64,000 bases of DNA from Jeotgalibacillus proteolyticus (GCF_002926065.1 NZ_PREZ01000008.1:62001-126000); one strand, 5' to 3'; shown: positions 54,583 through 63,443, counted from the first letter of the stretch. Notes: generated from the sequence alone by a model not told the origin. A program made the numbers and translations.

Positions 54583-55143
54583 ATGTCGAACCTATACTTC
54601 AGATGGAATGAATTAAATGATTATACTTGTTTTAGTCTGGGGGAAAAGGGTTTGCGGAAAATCACGTTATCAAATGGAGAAACGGTGGAAGTTGATTGTC
54701 TTAGCTGTGGAATAGCTAGTGGATTGATTGAACCTGATGGCGGTGTGGTGATTGAAACAGAACACTTTCATGCCCATCAGGATGTTGCGTATCCTATTAG
54801 AGGGTTAATTATCTTAGCTTCGAAGAGACATATTAAATGTTTTGATGAATTAAGCGACTCTGAGCGGTTAGACTACATCAACATTTTAGCAAGAATAAGA
54901 AAAGCACAAAGAAACGCTTTGGGTATTGAATACGTTTATTATTTTTACAAGGAAGATACAACGCATCATTTTCATACGTGGATGGTTCCGAGATATGAAT
55001 GGATGTATGAGTTTGGTCGTTCGGTTGAGTCGGTCAGGCCTGTATTACTTCATGCCCGAAATGAAATGAATGACAGGGAAAATGTTCAGCAAGTGACAGA
55101 AGCGATCAAGATCCTTACCAAAGAATTAAAGAGTTTGGGGTAA
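54583..55143 (+). CDS. HIT-like histidine-triad protein
   Basis: HIT proteins are nucleotide hydrolases or transferases. The protein has the N-terminal zinc-like CLSCGIASG, a middle GLIILASKRHIKCFDEL, and a C-terminal TTHHFHTWMVPR in place of the usual HxHxH triad loop. It is therefore an atypical member and the reaction is unclear. The start is uncertain: the ATG at 54583 has AAGGAA eleven bases upstream, an ATG at 54535 has no ribosome site, and a TTG near 54651 follows a GGGGGAAAAGGG tract. The repeat just upstream may have replaced the original control region. Confidence 0.7.
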   Translation: MSNLYFRWNELNDYTCFSLGEKGLRKITLSNGETVEVDCLSCGIASGLIEPDGGVVIETEHFHAHQDVAYPIRGLIILASKRHIKCFDELSDSERLDYINILARIRKAQRNALGIEYVYYFYKEDTTHHFHTWMVPRYEWMYEFGRSVESVRPVLLHARNEMNDRENVQQVTEAIKILTKELKSLG

Positions 55144-55160
55144 ATGTCTCTTAATTAGGG

Positions 55161-55378
55161 CAGATTTCCGCTGCAGGTGGCGGCTTTCCCAGGGGCGTTC
55201 TGTAACTGTAGACTTACCTTATTCATAAAAGGCTCATACCAATAAAAATCACTCAGAAATTGATTGCAACTTAAGGAGACGACTCTGAAGGGATGCAGCT
55301 GGGAGGATTAGATCCATTAACGAAGGTTAATTAGCTAAGCCCCGCATTCAGAAAGCGTTCCCCAGCGGCGTAAATCAA
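55161..55378. repeat. Split, degenerate copy of the dispersed repeat
   Basis: The left end (CAGATTTCCGCTGCAGGTGG then GGCTTTCCCAGGGGC) and the right end (TAAGCCCCGCATTCAGAAAGC then GCGGCGTAAATCAAC) match the two halves of copies 2 and 4, but about 130 unrelated bases separate them. No gene is seen in this 330-base gap. Confidence 0.55.
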
Positions 55379-55476
55379 CATATCTCATTGAAACAGTGCA
55401 TTGTATTTAGTGATTGCTTAATTTATTATTAATTTGTGAATAATTTCACAAAATTCTCACATAGGAGATGATCATT

Positions 55477-55842
55477 TTGAGATTTCTAGTGTTATTGACT
55501 CCAGGGGTTAAGTGGGTACAGGATGTTTTATTTCATAACCAGCCTTATATGCCGGAGCATGCCGTATATGTCCAAGACCATTATAACCAAGGCAAAGTAC
55601 TTATGGCTGGACCTTTTGGAGATTTATCAGGCGGAGCTATTGTTATTGACGTGGAAAATGAAGAGGAAATCATTTGTTTCGCTGAACATGATCCTGCCGT
55701 CAAAAACGGCATATTTAATTATGAAATTAAAAAATGGGGTGAACTTATGAACAGGTTTGATAATAGAAACCCCAACTTCGGACAAGAATATTTAGATTTT
55801 AAGCATAAAGAACAAAGGGATTTAGGAATTCGTTATCCTTAA
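55477..55842 (+). CDS. YCII-related (YciI-like) protein
   Basis: A small dimeric alpha-beta barrel protein of the YCII-related family; some are hydrolases or dehydratase-like, most are unknown. Seen are RFLVLLTPG at the N-terminus, the HAVYVQDHYNQGKVLMAGPFGDLSGGAIVIDV core, which contains the family His and the GPF/GG loop, and a tail with KKWGELMNRFDNRNP. The TTG at 55477 lies 8 bases from AGGAGA; the ATG at 55468 directly touches the ribosome site, so the TTG is preferred. Monocistronic. Confidence 0.8.
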   Translation: MRFLVLLTPGVKWVQDVLFHNQPYMPEHAVYVQDHYNQGKVLMAGPFGDLSGGAIVIDVENEEEIICFAEHDPAVKNGIFNYEIKKWGELMNRFDNRNPNFGQEYLDFKHKEQRDLGIRYP

Positions 55843-55946
55843 TTGCTTAGTAGAGAGTTTTAAAAGAGCAATTTGTACCTTGAATGAATACAAGCACCTA
55901 TTTTTTCTGTATACTGTGAATAGCAGATTAGAGAAAGGGTGAGATA

Positions 55947-56240
55947 ATGATTACAATTACTGAATATACGGTTGAAAAGATTAATGATCCTTTTGGAATT
56001 TTAACGGGAGATCGTTATGAATACACGCTTGAAATTGATGTTCCTGAGGATGATGAGCTCTATACGGAAACGGGTGTAGCCATCAGAGTGATTTTTAGAA
56101 TTGAAGATGGAAATGAAAGCATTGTAAAATACGATTTAATGGATAAAGCAACTTCACAGCCAATGGATTTTGAGCTGGAAGATGATGAGTTCGCTCAAAT
56201 TGAGGCATTTTGCCGTGCGAACATGCCTGAAGACCTTTAA
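55947..56240 (+). CDS. DUF6509-family small protein
   Basis: A 97-aa acidic cytoplasmic protein of a family restricted to Bacillales, function unknown. It shows the family pattern ITEYTVEKINDPFGILTG at the start, RYEYTLEIDVPEDDELYT, and an acidic C-terminal part DFELEDDEFAQIEAFC. The ATG at 55947 follows AGAAAGGGTGAG. A strong terminator follows directly. Assignment is from memory of the family. Confidence 0.75.
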   Translation: MITITEYTVEKINDPFGILTGDRYEYTLEIDVPEDDELYTETGVAIRVIFRIEDGNESIVKYDLMDKATSQPMDFELEDDEFAQIEAFCRANMPEDL

Positions 56241-56244
56241 TAAC

Positions 56245-56283
56245 AAAAAGCCGCTGACTGATTCTCCAGTCGGCGGCTTTTTC
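56245..56283. terminator. Bidirectional terminator between the DUF6509 and YqcI genes
   Basis: AAAAAGCCGCTGACT and AGTCGGCGGCTTTTT pair with one G-U/mismatch position. Confidence 0.9.
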
Positions 56284-56285
56284 CT

Positions 56286-57020
56286 TTATTTATTATCCTT
56301 ATGCATAAAAGGACATTTCCCTTTAATCGGCTCAATATCATCACCGATAAAAAATTGTTTCCATTCATTGTGCTCGGGGTCACCGTAATGGCTGATGTCG
56401 GGATGTTTGGGCAGCTGATCCCATTTTTCCACCCGCTCACGTACCTTCTCTCTTGACATAATCCCGCCTTTTTCTGTTCCTTCAAGCCCTTGGAAAATGG
56501 AGCGGGGCTGAAAGCCAAGAATTAAACTGTTGCCAAGATTTCTTGTTTTACGCTGCTTGTAGGCAGGCGCGTTGCCGAATACAAAAATCGGGTCACCGTT
56601 AAAATGAAAGTCCCATAAAAAGTGTTCAGGATCCTTTGGATGATCTGCAGGCCATTCTTTCTTGTCCTGTTCATGAAGATACTGCAGAATGTCCCAAAAC
56701 TGCTTTTCATAATCCTTTAGTGTCCCCTCCTGTTCAAACGGCTCAACAAATAGGAAAAAACCATGCTTAATTTTTGTTGCTTCATTGAACAAATCAAGGA
56801 ACTCCTCAAGTGCAACTGGCAGATTTGACCAGTCATCCTGAGAGATATAAGCGTAACGCAGCTCCCCTTTTTTCTGGCCTTTCATGCCAAAATAGCAGGG
56901 AAACGTTGCATCCGTTACTGTTTCTTCAAATGTTTTATATTCTTCAATCAGCCATGAAGGCAAATTATCTTTTTGTTCCATATCTTCCTTTGTTAAAAGA
57001 GTTGAACTTGTCGCGATCAT
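56286..57020 (-). CDS. YqcI/YcgG-family protein
   Basis: A 244-aa cytoplasmic protein of the YqcI/YcgG family, whose function is unknown. Landmarks are FPCYFGMKGQKKGELRYAYI (about 55-75), GFFLFVEPFEQEGTLKDYE, FWDILQYLHEQDKKEWPAD, FHFNGDPIFVFGNAPAYKQR and the C-terminal GKCPFMH. The ATG at 57020 follows a GGAGGCTGAAG site. Monocistronic, converging on the DUF6509 gene. Confidence 0.88.
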   Translation of the reverse strand: MIATSSTLLTKEDMEQKDNLPSWLIEEYKTFEETVTDATFPCYFGMKGQKKGELRYAYISQDDWSNLPVALEEFLDLFNEATKIKHGFFLFVEPFEQEGTLKDYEKQFWDILQYLHEQDKKEWPADHPKDPEHFLWDFHFNGDPIFVFGNAPAYKQRKTRNLGNSLILGFQPRSIFQGLEGTEKGGIMSREKVRERVEKWDQLPKHPDISHYGDPEHNEWKQFFIGDDIEPIKGKCPFMHKDNK

Positions 57021-57204
57021 TTAAACTTCAGCCTCCAATGGACATAAATTACTAGCTCTAGCTGTTTGTTTTACCCTATTACTTAAGATGTAAAACCCAA
57101 AAGTTTGGAATTATCAAAGGTTAAAGATTATGGAAAAATGACTTTATAACTTGGTTGATTTTTGTTTTAAGGAAGACGCTTCAATCAGTTTATGGTTAAT
57201 TCAT

Positions 57205-58533
57205 TTAGTTCATTAAAGAATTTATGTTAATTTTAATTCGGACATCCCCCTTAATCCTTGAAGGATAGTTAGTTAATTGGACTGTTAATGGATCGGTATA
57301 GCTTTCTGTAGGCAATTCGAATCCGTATCTGGCATCAAGACCGGAGGAACGTAGAGATGAACCGTTAGTATTAAATTCCTTTCCATCTGCATCCCGTACC
57401 TCTCCAAAAAGAAAATATCTAAAATCCTCTACACCTTTTAACTTAATAAAAAAGTAGCCGTCCTCAATTTCAGCTGGGAGAAAAAAGTTTTCTTTAGGCT
57501 GACTTACTATTTCCATATTTTCAGTATCAATGACTACGTATGGGTGATCCTTATCAACTGCCTGTATTTCCCCTATTTCCAGGTATAGTTCTTCAAACTG
57601 CTCAAAATAGTTACTTTCCAGATAAACCTCCCAGCCGTTTTCGTTATCTCCTGAAGATTGGATCCCGTCCGAGGTTTTGGACCATGTTCCCCCTTTTTCA
57701 TCCACTAACTGAATGGAATCAAAATGAAAGATCTTTTTTGTATTTTCAGGATCGGCTTTTATTTTCACTGCCGTTCTTATTGGATGAATGGTTATATTTT
57801 CAACAAACAGCTTTTGTCCTTCCACTTCTATTGTTTCATTTATTTCATATACCCGGCTCATTTGTTCCAGTACTTCCATGTTAAAAGGAATAGAGAAGCT
57901 TTCTGATGAAGCTGAGCTTTCTATATCTGCGTTAAAAATAAACTCCGTTTCATAAAGTGGTTCAGAAAACAAATATTCAGCTGAGACAGTAATTTCCTTT
58001 ATATCCTCGTAACCAGGAGATCCGCTCATTGAAAAATCAATCGGCAGCTCGTTCCCTTCCCCATCTGTTAAACTGACATCCCCTGCCATTAGATTAGATT
58101 GAGTTTCATCTGCTTTGACCGTGTAAAAGAGGACCATCCCCTGCTGATCATAGATAGCGGAATCAATTGAAAGCGTGATGCCATTTTGTGTTTCGGATAC
58201 GCCAATTGCCTGCATATATTCATTTTCCACCGCAGACATCAGCCCTTTATCGTGATTAATTAACTCCACAATTTTTCCCATCCCAGGGATTGAGGCGACC
58301 TGGCTTGCAAAAACCGGGGATACTCTGATGGAAGTGACAAGTGTGATGAGCAGGATCGCTGCGGTGAAAGCAGTCCAAATCCAGCGTTTTTTCTTTGTCA
58401 TTTGTTTTTGTTTTTCTCTTTTGGCTTTCTGAAATCCTTCCTGTATAGACGTATTCAACAAATCTGCTGGAATCTCTATTTCATCAATTGAAGATTTATA
58501 GTTTATTAAGCGCCGCTCTTCATTTTGAAACAC
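57205..58533 (-). CDS. DUF4179 membrane anti-sigma-like protein
   Basis: The 442-aa protein has a short cytoplasmic N-terminus (about 1-48), one membrane helix (WIWTAFTAAILLITLVTSI), and a large extracellular DUF4179 domain (starting near ASQVASIPGMGKIVELI) followed by immunoglobulin-like strands. Such proteins are encoded next to ECF sigma factors and act as anti-sigma factors. The N-terminal segment would hold the sigma factor at the membrane. Its start overlaps the sigma gene by 14 bases. The signal that releases sigma is unknown. No terminator was recognised. Confidence 0.85.
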   Translation of the reverse strand: MFQNEERRLINYKSSIDEIEIPADLLNTSIQEGFQKAKREKQKQMTKKKRWIWTAFTAAILLITLVTSIRVSPVFASQVASIPGMGKIVELINHDKGLMSAVENEYMQAIGVSETQNGITLSIDSAIYDQQGMVLFYTVKADETQSNLMAGDVSLTDGEGNELPIDFSMSGSPGYEDIKEITVSAEYLFSEPLYETEFIFNADIESSASSESFSIPFNMEVLEQMSRVYEINETIEVEGQKLFVENITIHPIRTAVKIKADPENTKKIFHFDSIQLVDEKGGTWSKTSDGIQSSGDNENGWEVYLESNYFEQFEELYLEIGEIQAVDKDHPYVVIDTENMEIVSQPKENFFLPAEIEDGYFFIKLKGVEDFRYFLFGEVRDADGKEFNTNGSSLRSSGLDARYGFELPTESYTDPLTVQLTNYPSRIKGDVRIKININSLMN

Positions 58534-59047
58534 GCTGCTTTCCTCCTTCCTCTTCCATGATTGCTTTAAGCCTGCTTAACGCTTTGGTCAGCCAGGTTTT
58601 AATCGTACTCTCCGGCCGGTCCATGATCATGGCTATATCTTTTAGCTTTAAATCATGGAAGTATTTCAAAAGCAGGAGCTCCCGCTGTTTTCCGTCAAGC
58701 TTTTCCAGTGCTTCTTGTATTTCGATAAAGGCATAATTATCTTTCATGCCAATTGTTCTTATCATTTCATCATTAAAATGATGCTGGGCCGTTTTTTTAA
58801 GAGTATCCTGGCAGTAATTGATCATAATCCGGATAAGCCAGGTTTTAAAATAAGCCGGCGTTCTCAGACTCCCAATTGCTTTATACGCCCGATAGGTTAC
58901 TTCCTGCAGAGCCTCAAGTGAATCGTGTTCATTTTTTAAGTAAGCATATGCGGTTTTATAAAGGTCAATTTTAAATTCATCAATTAATGATATAAATGCT
59001 TCATCATCACCGGCAATTGCCGCCTTTACCTTTTGGATGACTTCCAC
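58520..59047 (-). CDS. ECF-type RNA polymerase sigma factor
   Basis: An extracytoplasmic-function sigma factor of about 175 aa. Region 2 (about 18-90) has FISLIDEFKIDLYKTAYAYL and FKTWLIRIMINYCQD; region 4 (about 115-165) has LLLLKYFHDLKLKDIAMIM and ESTIKTWLTKALSRLK. I prefer the GTG at 59047, seven bases from GGAGG, over the TTG at 59065. It overlaps the DUF4179 gene by 14 bases. An ECF-like promoter lies at 59083-59110, so it probably drives its own expression. Confidence 0.92.
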   Translation of the reverse strand: MEVIQKVKAAIAGDDEAFISLIDEFKIDLYKTAYAYLKNEHDSLEALQEVTYRAYKAIGSLRTPAYFKTWLIRIMINYCQDTLKKTAQHHFNDEMIRTIGMKDNYAFIEIQEALEKLDGKQRELLLLKYFHDLKLKDIAMIMDRPESTIKTWLTKALSRLKAIMEEEGGKQRVSK

Positions 59048-59082
59048 ATCATGCCCTCCTTTCAAAAGGGGTTCTATGTATT

Positions 59083-59110
59083 AGACTGGAGAGTATGGAA
59101 AAAGTTTTAT
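59083..59110 (-). promoter_or_regulatory. ECF-type promoter upstream of the sigma/anti-sigma operon
   Basis: TAAAAC (59110-59105), 16 bases, AGTCTA (59088-59083) on the minus strand, close to the Bacillus ECF pattern TGAAAC-N16-CGTCTA. Confidence 0.45.
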
Positions 59111-59235
59111 TTTGCGAAATTTTTTTTTACAGGAGAGTAAAACCTTCTCCTTATGAGTAATGGTAACGATCTAAAGAAACCTTTTTTTAAAACTAAATCG
59201 TATCAATGTTAGAACTATTTTCGCTGGAGGTGATG

Positions 59236-59412
59236 ATGGTGTTCGGAGAGAAACCAAAATGCTCAGGCTATGGTAAAGAGATTAAAGGCAATGACGTTGT
59301 TTTGGTGAGAATGAGATACCCCATGTATAAAGGAATGACTGAAAAAAAGCATTTTTACGGAATGAAGGTCGTTTTATCTGTTCAGGATTGCTTCTACAAA
59401 AAAACCGGATAA
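59236..59412 (+). pseudogene. Decayed zinc-ribbon small protein with compensating frameshifts
   Basis: The intact family is a small Bacillus protein of about 60 aa starting M(V)FGEKPKC and carrying two cysteine pairs. Here the start is kept (GGAGGTG before the ATG at 59236), but the first pair reads CSGYG, so its second cysteine is lost. The segment HFYGMKVVLSVQDCF reads AFLRNEGRFIC when the frame is shifted by one base after the A7 tract, with a second shift near TCTGTTC restoring the frame at QDCF. Two opposite one-base changes and a lost cysteine indicate decay. Confidence 0.6.
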
Positions 59413-59433
59413 AGGGTTGGCCCTCTATCCGGT
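59396..59433. terminator. Bidirectional terminator between the zinc-ribbon remnant and vpr-like gene
   Basis: ACCGGATAAAGGG and CCCTCTATCCGGT pair around TTGG (one mismatch); seven T follow on the minus strand. Confidence 0.85.
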
Positions 59434-59453
59434 CTTTTACTATCGTATTAGGT

Positions 59454-61883
59454 TTATCTTAGTCGGAAATTCACGCCAGCAAGATCTGTTTTACCAGCCT
59501 TTGTTGCATAGGCATAGACATTGTAATAGCCTGGTGCCAGCTTCGTACCATTAATTTTTCCGTCCCATGCGAATGTCTGGAATCCTGATCCCACATCCGT
59601 AACAATACCGATGTCCCCCAGATATTGTAGAGGTGCTCCGTTTGCATCTGATCTGTAAACAAATAGATCTACTGTCTCAGCACCGCCCGGGAAGTAGGCA
59701 CTGATGGTGAAGGCTTCGCCGTTTTGTGCCACGCTCATGCTTGATACACGAGGATAATCAGGCTCCTGTACAAATAGAATCGTAGGAACATTGATCGTTT
59801 CTGTTCCATTTGAAACGTTGATTGAGCCTTCATAATAACCTGGTGCAAGCTTGCTTGCATCAACCTGAACATTCATATTGATTTTCTGGCTTGATCCAGC
59901 CTTTACCTTAAGATTTTTACTATTGTTAACTTTAATTGCTTTTCCGTGCTCACCAAAATCTACATCAAATGAGTAGGTTTGCTGTTTGGAAGATAGATTT
60001 TTAATCGTGAAATGATTTTTTTCTACCTGTTTCCCTTTGGATTTAGAGAAAATACCAAATGAGTGACTGGCATCTGTTACAAGTGTTGTCGTCTGAAGTG
60101 CATCGACTACGCGGATGCTTCCAGCTCCCTGCGTATTGTGAGGATATGATTTTCCGGTTGCAGGATCAATTAAATCCTCAGCTGTATTCATTAGAGATGC
60201 TTTTACATCCTCCACGCCCCAATCAGGATTCGCCTGCAAAATAATTGCTGCTGCTCCCGCTACGTGAGGGGACGCCATACTTGTTCCCTGCAATGCTGCA
60301 TAGCCATGCGGATTTGCTGCAACATGAGTTGGTACAGTGCTTGTAATGTTAACACCAGGTGCAGATACATCAGGTTTAATCATCCATGTATCGACAACAG
60401 GTCCTCTGGATGAGAAGCCGGCCATTGTTTCCCCTACAGCCTGATCAAACTCAATGTTAAAGGAAATTTTGTTATTGCCTGCTGCAAGCTCCGCCAATAA
60501 TTTCTGACCGTCAGCAAGGGTAGTTTTGATCGTTGGCACAGCAAGACCCGGTACATCAGCATGCTCACCTTCAATGTTATTGTAGATCACTGCCCCTACT
60601 GCTCCTGCAGCTTTTGCATTTTCTGCTTTATCAACAAAAGGAAGAACTCCTCGTGCAATCAAGGCAATTTTACCTGTAAGATCTTTACCGGCAAAGTCTT
60701 CCGGTGCTCCAATTCCTACATGTACAAATTCGTATTCTCCATTATTAAGGGCAAGAAGCTCCTCTTCTGTTGGAAAGCCCTGTACTTTAGCTGAAGGATA
60801 GCTTACACCTTCAGATGTGAAAATATCAGCGCTGAATACGTTGTACGGGAGCTGTGTAGCACCAACCGAGATCGCTTCGCGGGACGTTCCCGGAGAACCT
60901 ACCGTCCAGTTATTCGGTCCGCTGTTGCCGTTTGAGGTTACCGCTACAACGCCTTCTGCCATTGCCCAGTCAAGAGCGATTGATGTAGCAAAATCAGGAT
61001 TGTTTAATGAGTTTCCAAGAGATAGATTCATAATGTCGGCGCCGTCAAGAACAGCCTTTTCAATCCCTGCGATAACGTTTTGTGTTGTACCGCTTCCGCC
61101 AGGTCCGAGTACTCGGTACGCAAGAAGCTCAGCATCCGGGGCTACCCCTTTAATGCCGCCATTGGCTGCGACTGTACCAGCCACATGTGTGCCGTGAACG
61201 GTTGAAGCGCCACGAGGATCACCAGCTGGCGTTTCCTGAGGGTCATTGTCGTTATCGACGAAATCATAGCCTTTGTATTCTCCAAAAGCATGCTGCAGAT
61301 CCGGATGTGTGTAATCAACTCCTGTATCGATGACAGCAACTGTCACTCCTTCACCAGTGTAGCCCAGGTCCCATGCCTCCTGAGAACCGATAAAAGGTGC
61401 GCTGTCAAACATTTCAGGACTGAAATCTTCCTCAGTAATACTCATCCCTTCCCCAACATCAGTCGTTGTATATGTAACATCAGGATAAACAGCCTTTACT
61501 CCCTCTACTGCCAGTAAAGCAGGAATTTCATTTTCCGGCAGATTAATAGAGAATCCTGAAAACACATGTTCATATTCTCTGTTCACTTTCGCATTTGATA
61601 GTTTTTTTGTTACCTCTGCCTTTACTTTATCGCGTTTATTTTTAAGATTAGCCTTTGTTTGGCTCTTTCCTGTGTTTTTTGCTTCAAGAATCGATGGTTC
61701 GGTTAATTCCACGATAACAGTTTCTGTGTTGGAGGATTGAAAATTAAAGTCCCCGTAAAGCTCTGCTAGTGTGTTGGCATCCTTTTCGTTTGAACTGGAG
61801 TTTGCCCCCGCTCCAAAAGAAAAAGAAGAGAATGCTAGTAAAACGGTAAGAAATACTAGAATTGATTTAAATATACCTTTCAT
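59454..61883 (-). CDS. vpr: Secreted subtilisin-like serine protease (Vpr type)
   Basis: An extracellular S8 protease of 809 aa. A signal peptide (MKGIFKSILVFLTVLLAFSS onward, cut near ANSSS) is followed by an I9 propeptide (about 50-155, with FSGFSINLPENEIPAL), then the catalytic domain: Asp in VIDTGVDYTHPDL, His in HGTHVAGTVAANGG, Ser in GTSMASPHVAG. A PA domain is inserted before the Ser block (GKIALIARGVLPFVDKAENA), and the C-terminus has beta-sandwich domains. Size and the inserted PA domain match B. subtilis Vpr. No regulatory site was recognised in the 264 bases upstream. Confidence 0.94.
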   Translation of the reverse strand: MKGIFKSILVFLTVLLAFSSFSFGAGANSSSNEKDANTLAELYGDFNFQSSNTETVIVELTEPSILEAKNTGKSQTKANLKNKRDKVKAEVTKKLSNAKVNREYEHVFSGFSINLPENEIPALLAVEGVKAVYPDVTYTTTDVGEGMSITEEDFSPEMFDSAPFIGSQEAWDLGYTGEGVTVAVIDTGVDYTHPDLQHAFGEYKGYDFVDNDNDPQETPAGDPRGASTVHGTHVAGTVAANGGIKGVAPDAELLAYRVLGPGGSGTTQNVIAGIEKAVLDGADIMNLSLGNSLNNPDFATSIALDWAMAEGVVAVTSNGNSGPNNWTVGSPGTSREAISVGATQLPYNVFSADIFTSEGVSYPSAKVQGFPTEEELLALNNGEYEFVHVGIGAPEDFAGKDLTGKIALIARGVLPFVDKAENAKAAGAVGAVIYNNIEGEHADVPGLAVPTIKTTLADGQKLLAELAAGNNKISFNIEFDQAVGETMAGFSSRGPVVDTWMIKPDVSAPGVNITSTVPTHVAANPHGYAALQGTSMASPHVAGAAAIILQANPDWGVEDVKASLMNTAEDLIDPATGKSYPHNTQGAGSIRVVDALQTTTLVTDASHSFGIFSKSKGKQVEKNHFTIKNLSSKQQTYSFDVDFGEHGKAIKVNNSKNLKVKAGSSQKINMNVQVDASKLAPGYYEGSINVSNGTETINVPTILFVQEPDYPRVSSMSVAQNGEAFTISAYFPGGAETVDLFVYRSDANGAPLQYLGDIGIVTDVGSGFQTFAWDGKINGTKLAPGYYNVYAYATKAGKTDLAGVNFRLR

Positions 61884-62090
61884 TTATAACTTCAGCCCCT
61901 TTTTTAAGTTATGCGCGATGCTTATTTTCACCCTCTTTCTCCTGCGCCTGTAAAAAGTTTCAATCATTAGTAAAATTCAATTGAAAGCTTATTATTTCCT
62001 TGAGATTAATTACCTGTTTTATACATATTATTAAAATAGGTAATTAAACACATAATTTTCAGATAATATGACCTTTTGACTTATGTAAAA

Positions 62091-62131
62091 GAAAAAGCAG
62101 AAGCTCATTTTCATGAACCTCTGCTTTTTCA
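62091..62131 (-). terminator. Intrinsic terminator after yjzC
   Basis: AAAAAGCAGA and TCTGCTTTTT pair with further GGTTCAT/ATGAGC pairing; TTCTTTTA follows on the minus strand. Confidence 0.75.
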
Positions 62132-62147
62132 AAGTGATGATTATTTA

Positions 62148-62327
62148 TTATGGCTTTCGCTTAGGCATCCAGACTCGGTCTTTATTTTTCGTCTCCGGAA
62201 ATTCCTCTCCAGCTTTGAGCTTAATTTGATTTGGATCATTAACAGTGCTGCCCGTTTCCCCAATTTCTACATAGTACCCATTGTTCGGGGCTTTTTGTCC
62301 TGGTTTAAATTGATGGTTCTGTCCCAT
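62148..62327 (-). CDS. yjzC: YjzC-family small protein (internal start within a longer frame)
   Basis: A 59-aa basic protein of the YjzC family, function unknown: MGQNHQFKPGQKAPNNGYYV then EIGETGSTV and RVWMPKRKP. In Bacillus it is a free-standing gene. Here its ATG at 62327 is in frame with the upstream DUF2515 gene with no stop between, yet a perfect AAAGGAGGG ribosome site lies 6 bases before it. It can therefore be made both alone and as the tail of a fusion. A terminator follows. Confidence 0.8.
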   Translation of the reverse strand: MGQNHQFKPGQKAPNNGYYVEIGETGSTVNDPNQIKLKAGEEFPETKNKDRVWMPKRKP

Positions 62328-63443
62328 AATCTTCCCTCCTTTTTTAAGCTTCTTTCTAGTATGACCGCTCTTGGTTATTTTATTTTTTAACTTTAAAAGT
62401 GCGGAGACGAACCGCAGAAAATGAAGTGTATAGTTATATCGTTTGGAAATATCCAATATCTTAGGTATCGTGAATTCATTAAAAAAATCAAAAACAGAAT
62501 TATTTTGATACCATTCCTGATTCCAAAAGTTTGAAGCATATTTTCCCCAGGCATTTTCAAGAACAGGACTGTAGATCATTTTTCCGGTCTTCTTTGAAAA
62601 ACAATCCGGCCAATAATCAGCGCGTGATCCTGAATGAACCGTGGAAGCACAAAATTCCGTGATTTCTTCAGTAAGGGAAGGAGAGGAGAAAAGCATGGCA
62701 TAAAGCCGTTTTCCAAGACTAATTCTTTTTTCTAAAGGAGCAAAATGACTTACGTTTCGTCCGATCAGCTGAGTCTGTCCGAAATTACGGTGAGGAAACA
62801 CAATATAATTAAAATGAAAAAATTCCTGAATCCGAAAAAGCCTCGATTCGTAAACCTTCTTCTGAAAATGGCTGTTAGAGATTAAACGCTGTTCGATATA
62901 ATGCTGCTCATTAATAATGAGGGCAACGGTTAGAAGCTTTGAGCTAGGTGAGTTTAGAAATGAGTGCCAGATAGGCTCCATAAAAGAAGATACACCAAAG
63001 AAAGGGAGCAGTTTAAAGTAATTTTGCCGGTCATTTTTGCTTTTCTCATAAAGCAGCAGCTGCGGAAAGGCATCATGAAAGATAAACGCATTTGCCTTTT
63101 CTAAAAAGGCAAAAAAATCTTCTTTTTGCTGCTCGGAGAAAACAAACTCCAGCAGATTCCCCTTTAAATCCGTCATACTCCACCCTCCGTTTCTTGATAC
63201 CAAATGAGCAAGGAGCGCCCAATGAATCTCAGGGTGTCTTTGATAAAAATCAAAATAAGCCTGTGTTCTTGTCACGTTGGTCTGGTTTAACATACTGGTT
63301 TTTTTGTTAATTTCCTTAACCAATTCTTTTTCCTTTTCGTTCAGCTCCGGCTTATGCTTTATCTGGTTATGTGATTTCCATTTCGCAATCATGTCACGCT
63401 CTTCTTTAGACAATGTGTATGACGATCCTCTTCCCTCCTTCAT
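62148..63443 (-). CDS. yppC: DUF2515 (YppC-like) protein fused in frame to YjzC
   Basis: The first 372 residues or so form a DUF2515/YppC-like protein, function unknown: TSMLNQTNVTRTQAYFDFYQ, IHWALLAHLVSRNGGWSMTD, NAFIFHDAFPQLLLYEKS, and HSGSRADYWPDCFS. The frame then reads KKLKKGGKI, which is the translated yjzC ribosome site, and continues into YjzC. Loss of the yppC stop codon is the simplest explanation. The ATG at 63443 follows AGAGGTGA; a GTG at 63449 is less likely. Without the fusion it would end near 62330. Confidence 0.8.
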   Translation of the reverse strand: MKEGRGSSYTLSKEERDMIAKWKSHNQIKHKPELNEKEKELVKEINKKTSMLNQTNVTRTQAYFDFYQRHPEIHWALLAHLVSRNGGWSMTDLKGNLLEFVFSEQQKEDFFAFLEKANAFIFHDAFPQLLLYEKSKNDRQNYFKLLPFFGVSSFMEPIWHSFLNSPSSKLLTVALIINEQHYIEQRLISNSHFQKKVYESRLFRIQEFFHFNYIVFPHRNFGQTQLIGRNVSHFAPLEKRISLGKRLYAMLFSSPSLTEEITEFCASTVHSGSRADYWPDCFSKKTGKMIYSPVLENAWGKYASNFWNQEWYQNNSVFDFFNEFTIPKILDISKRYNYTLHFLRFVSALLKLKNKITKSGHTRKKLKKGGKIMGQNHQFKPGQKAPNNGYYVEIGETGSTVNDPNQIKLKAGEEFPETKNKDRVWMPKRKP

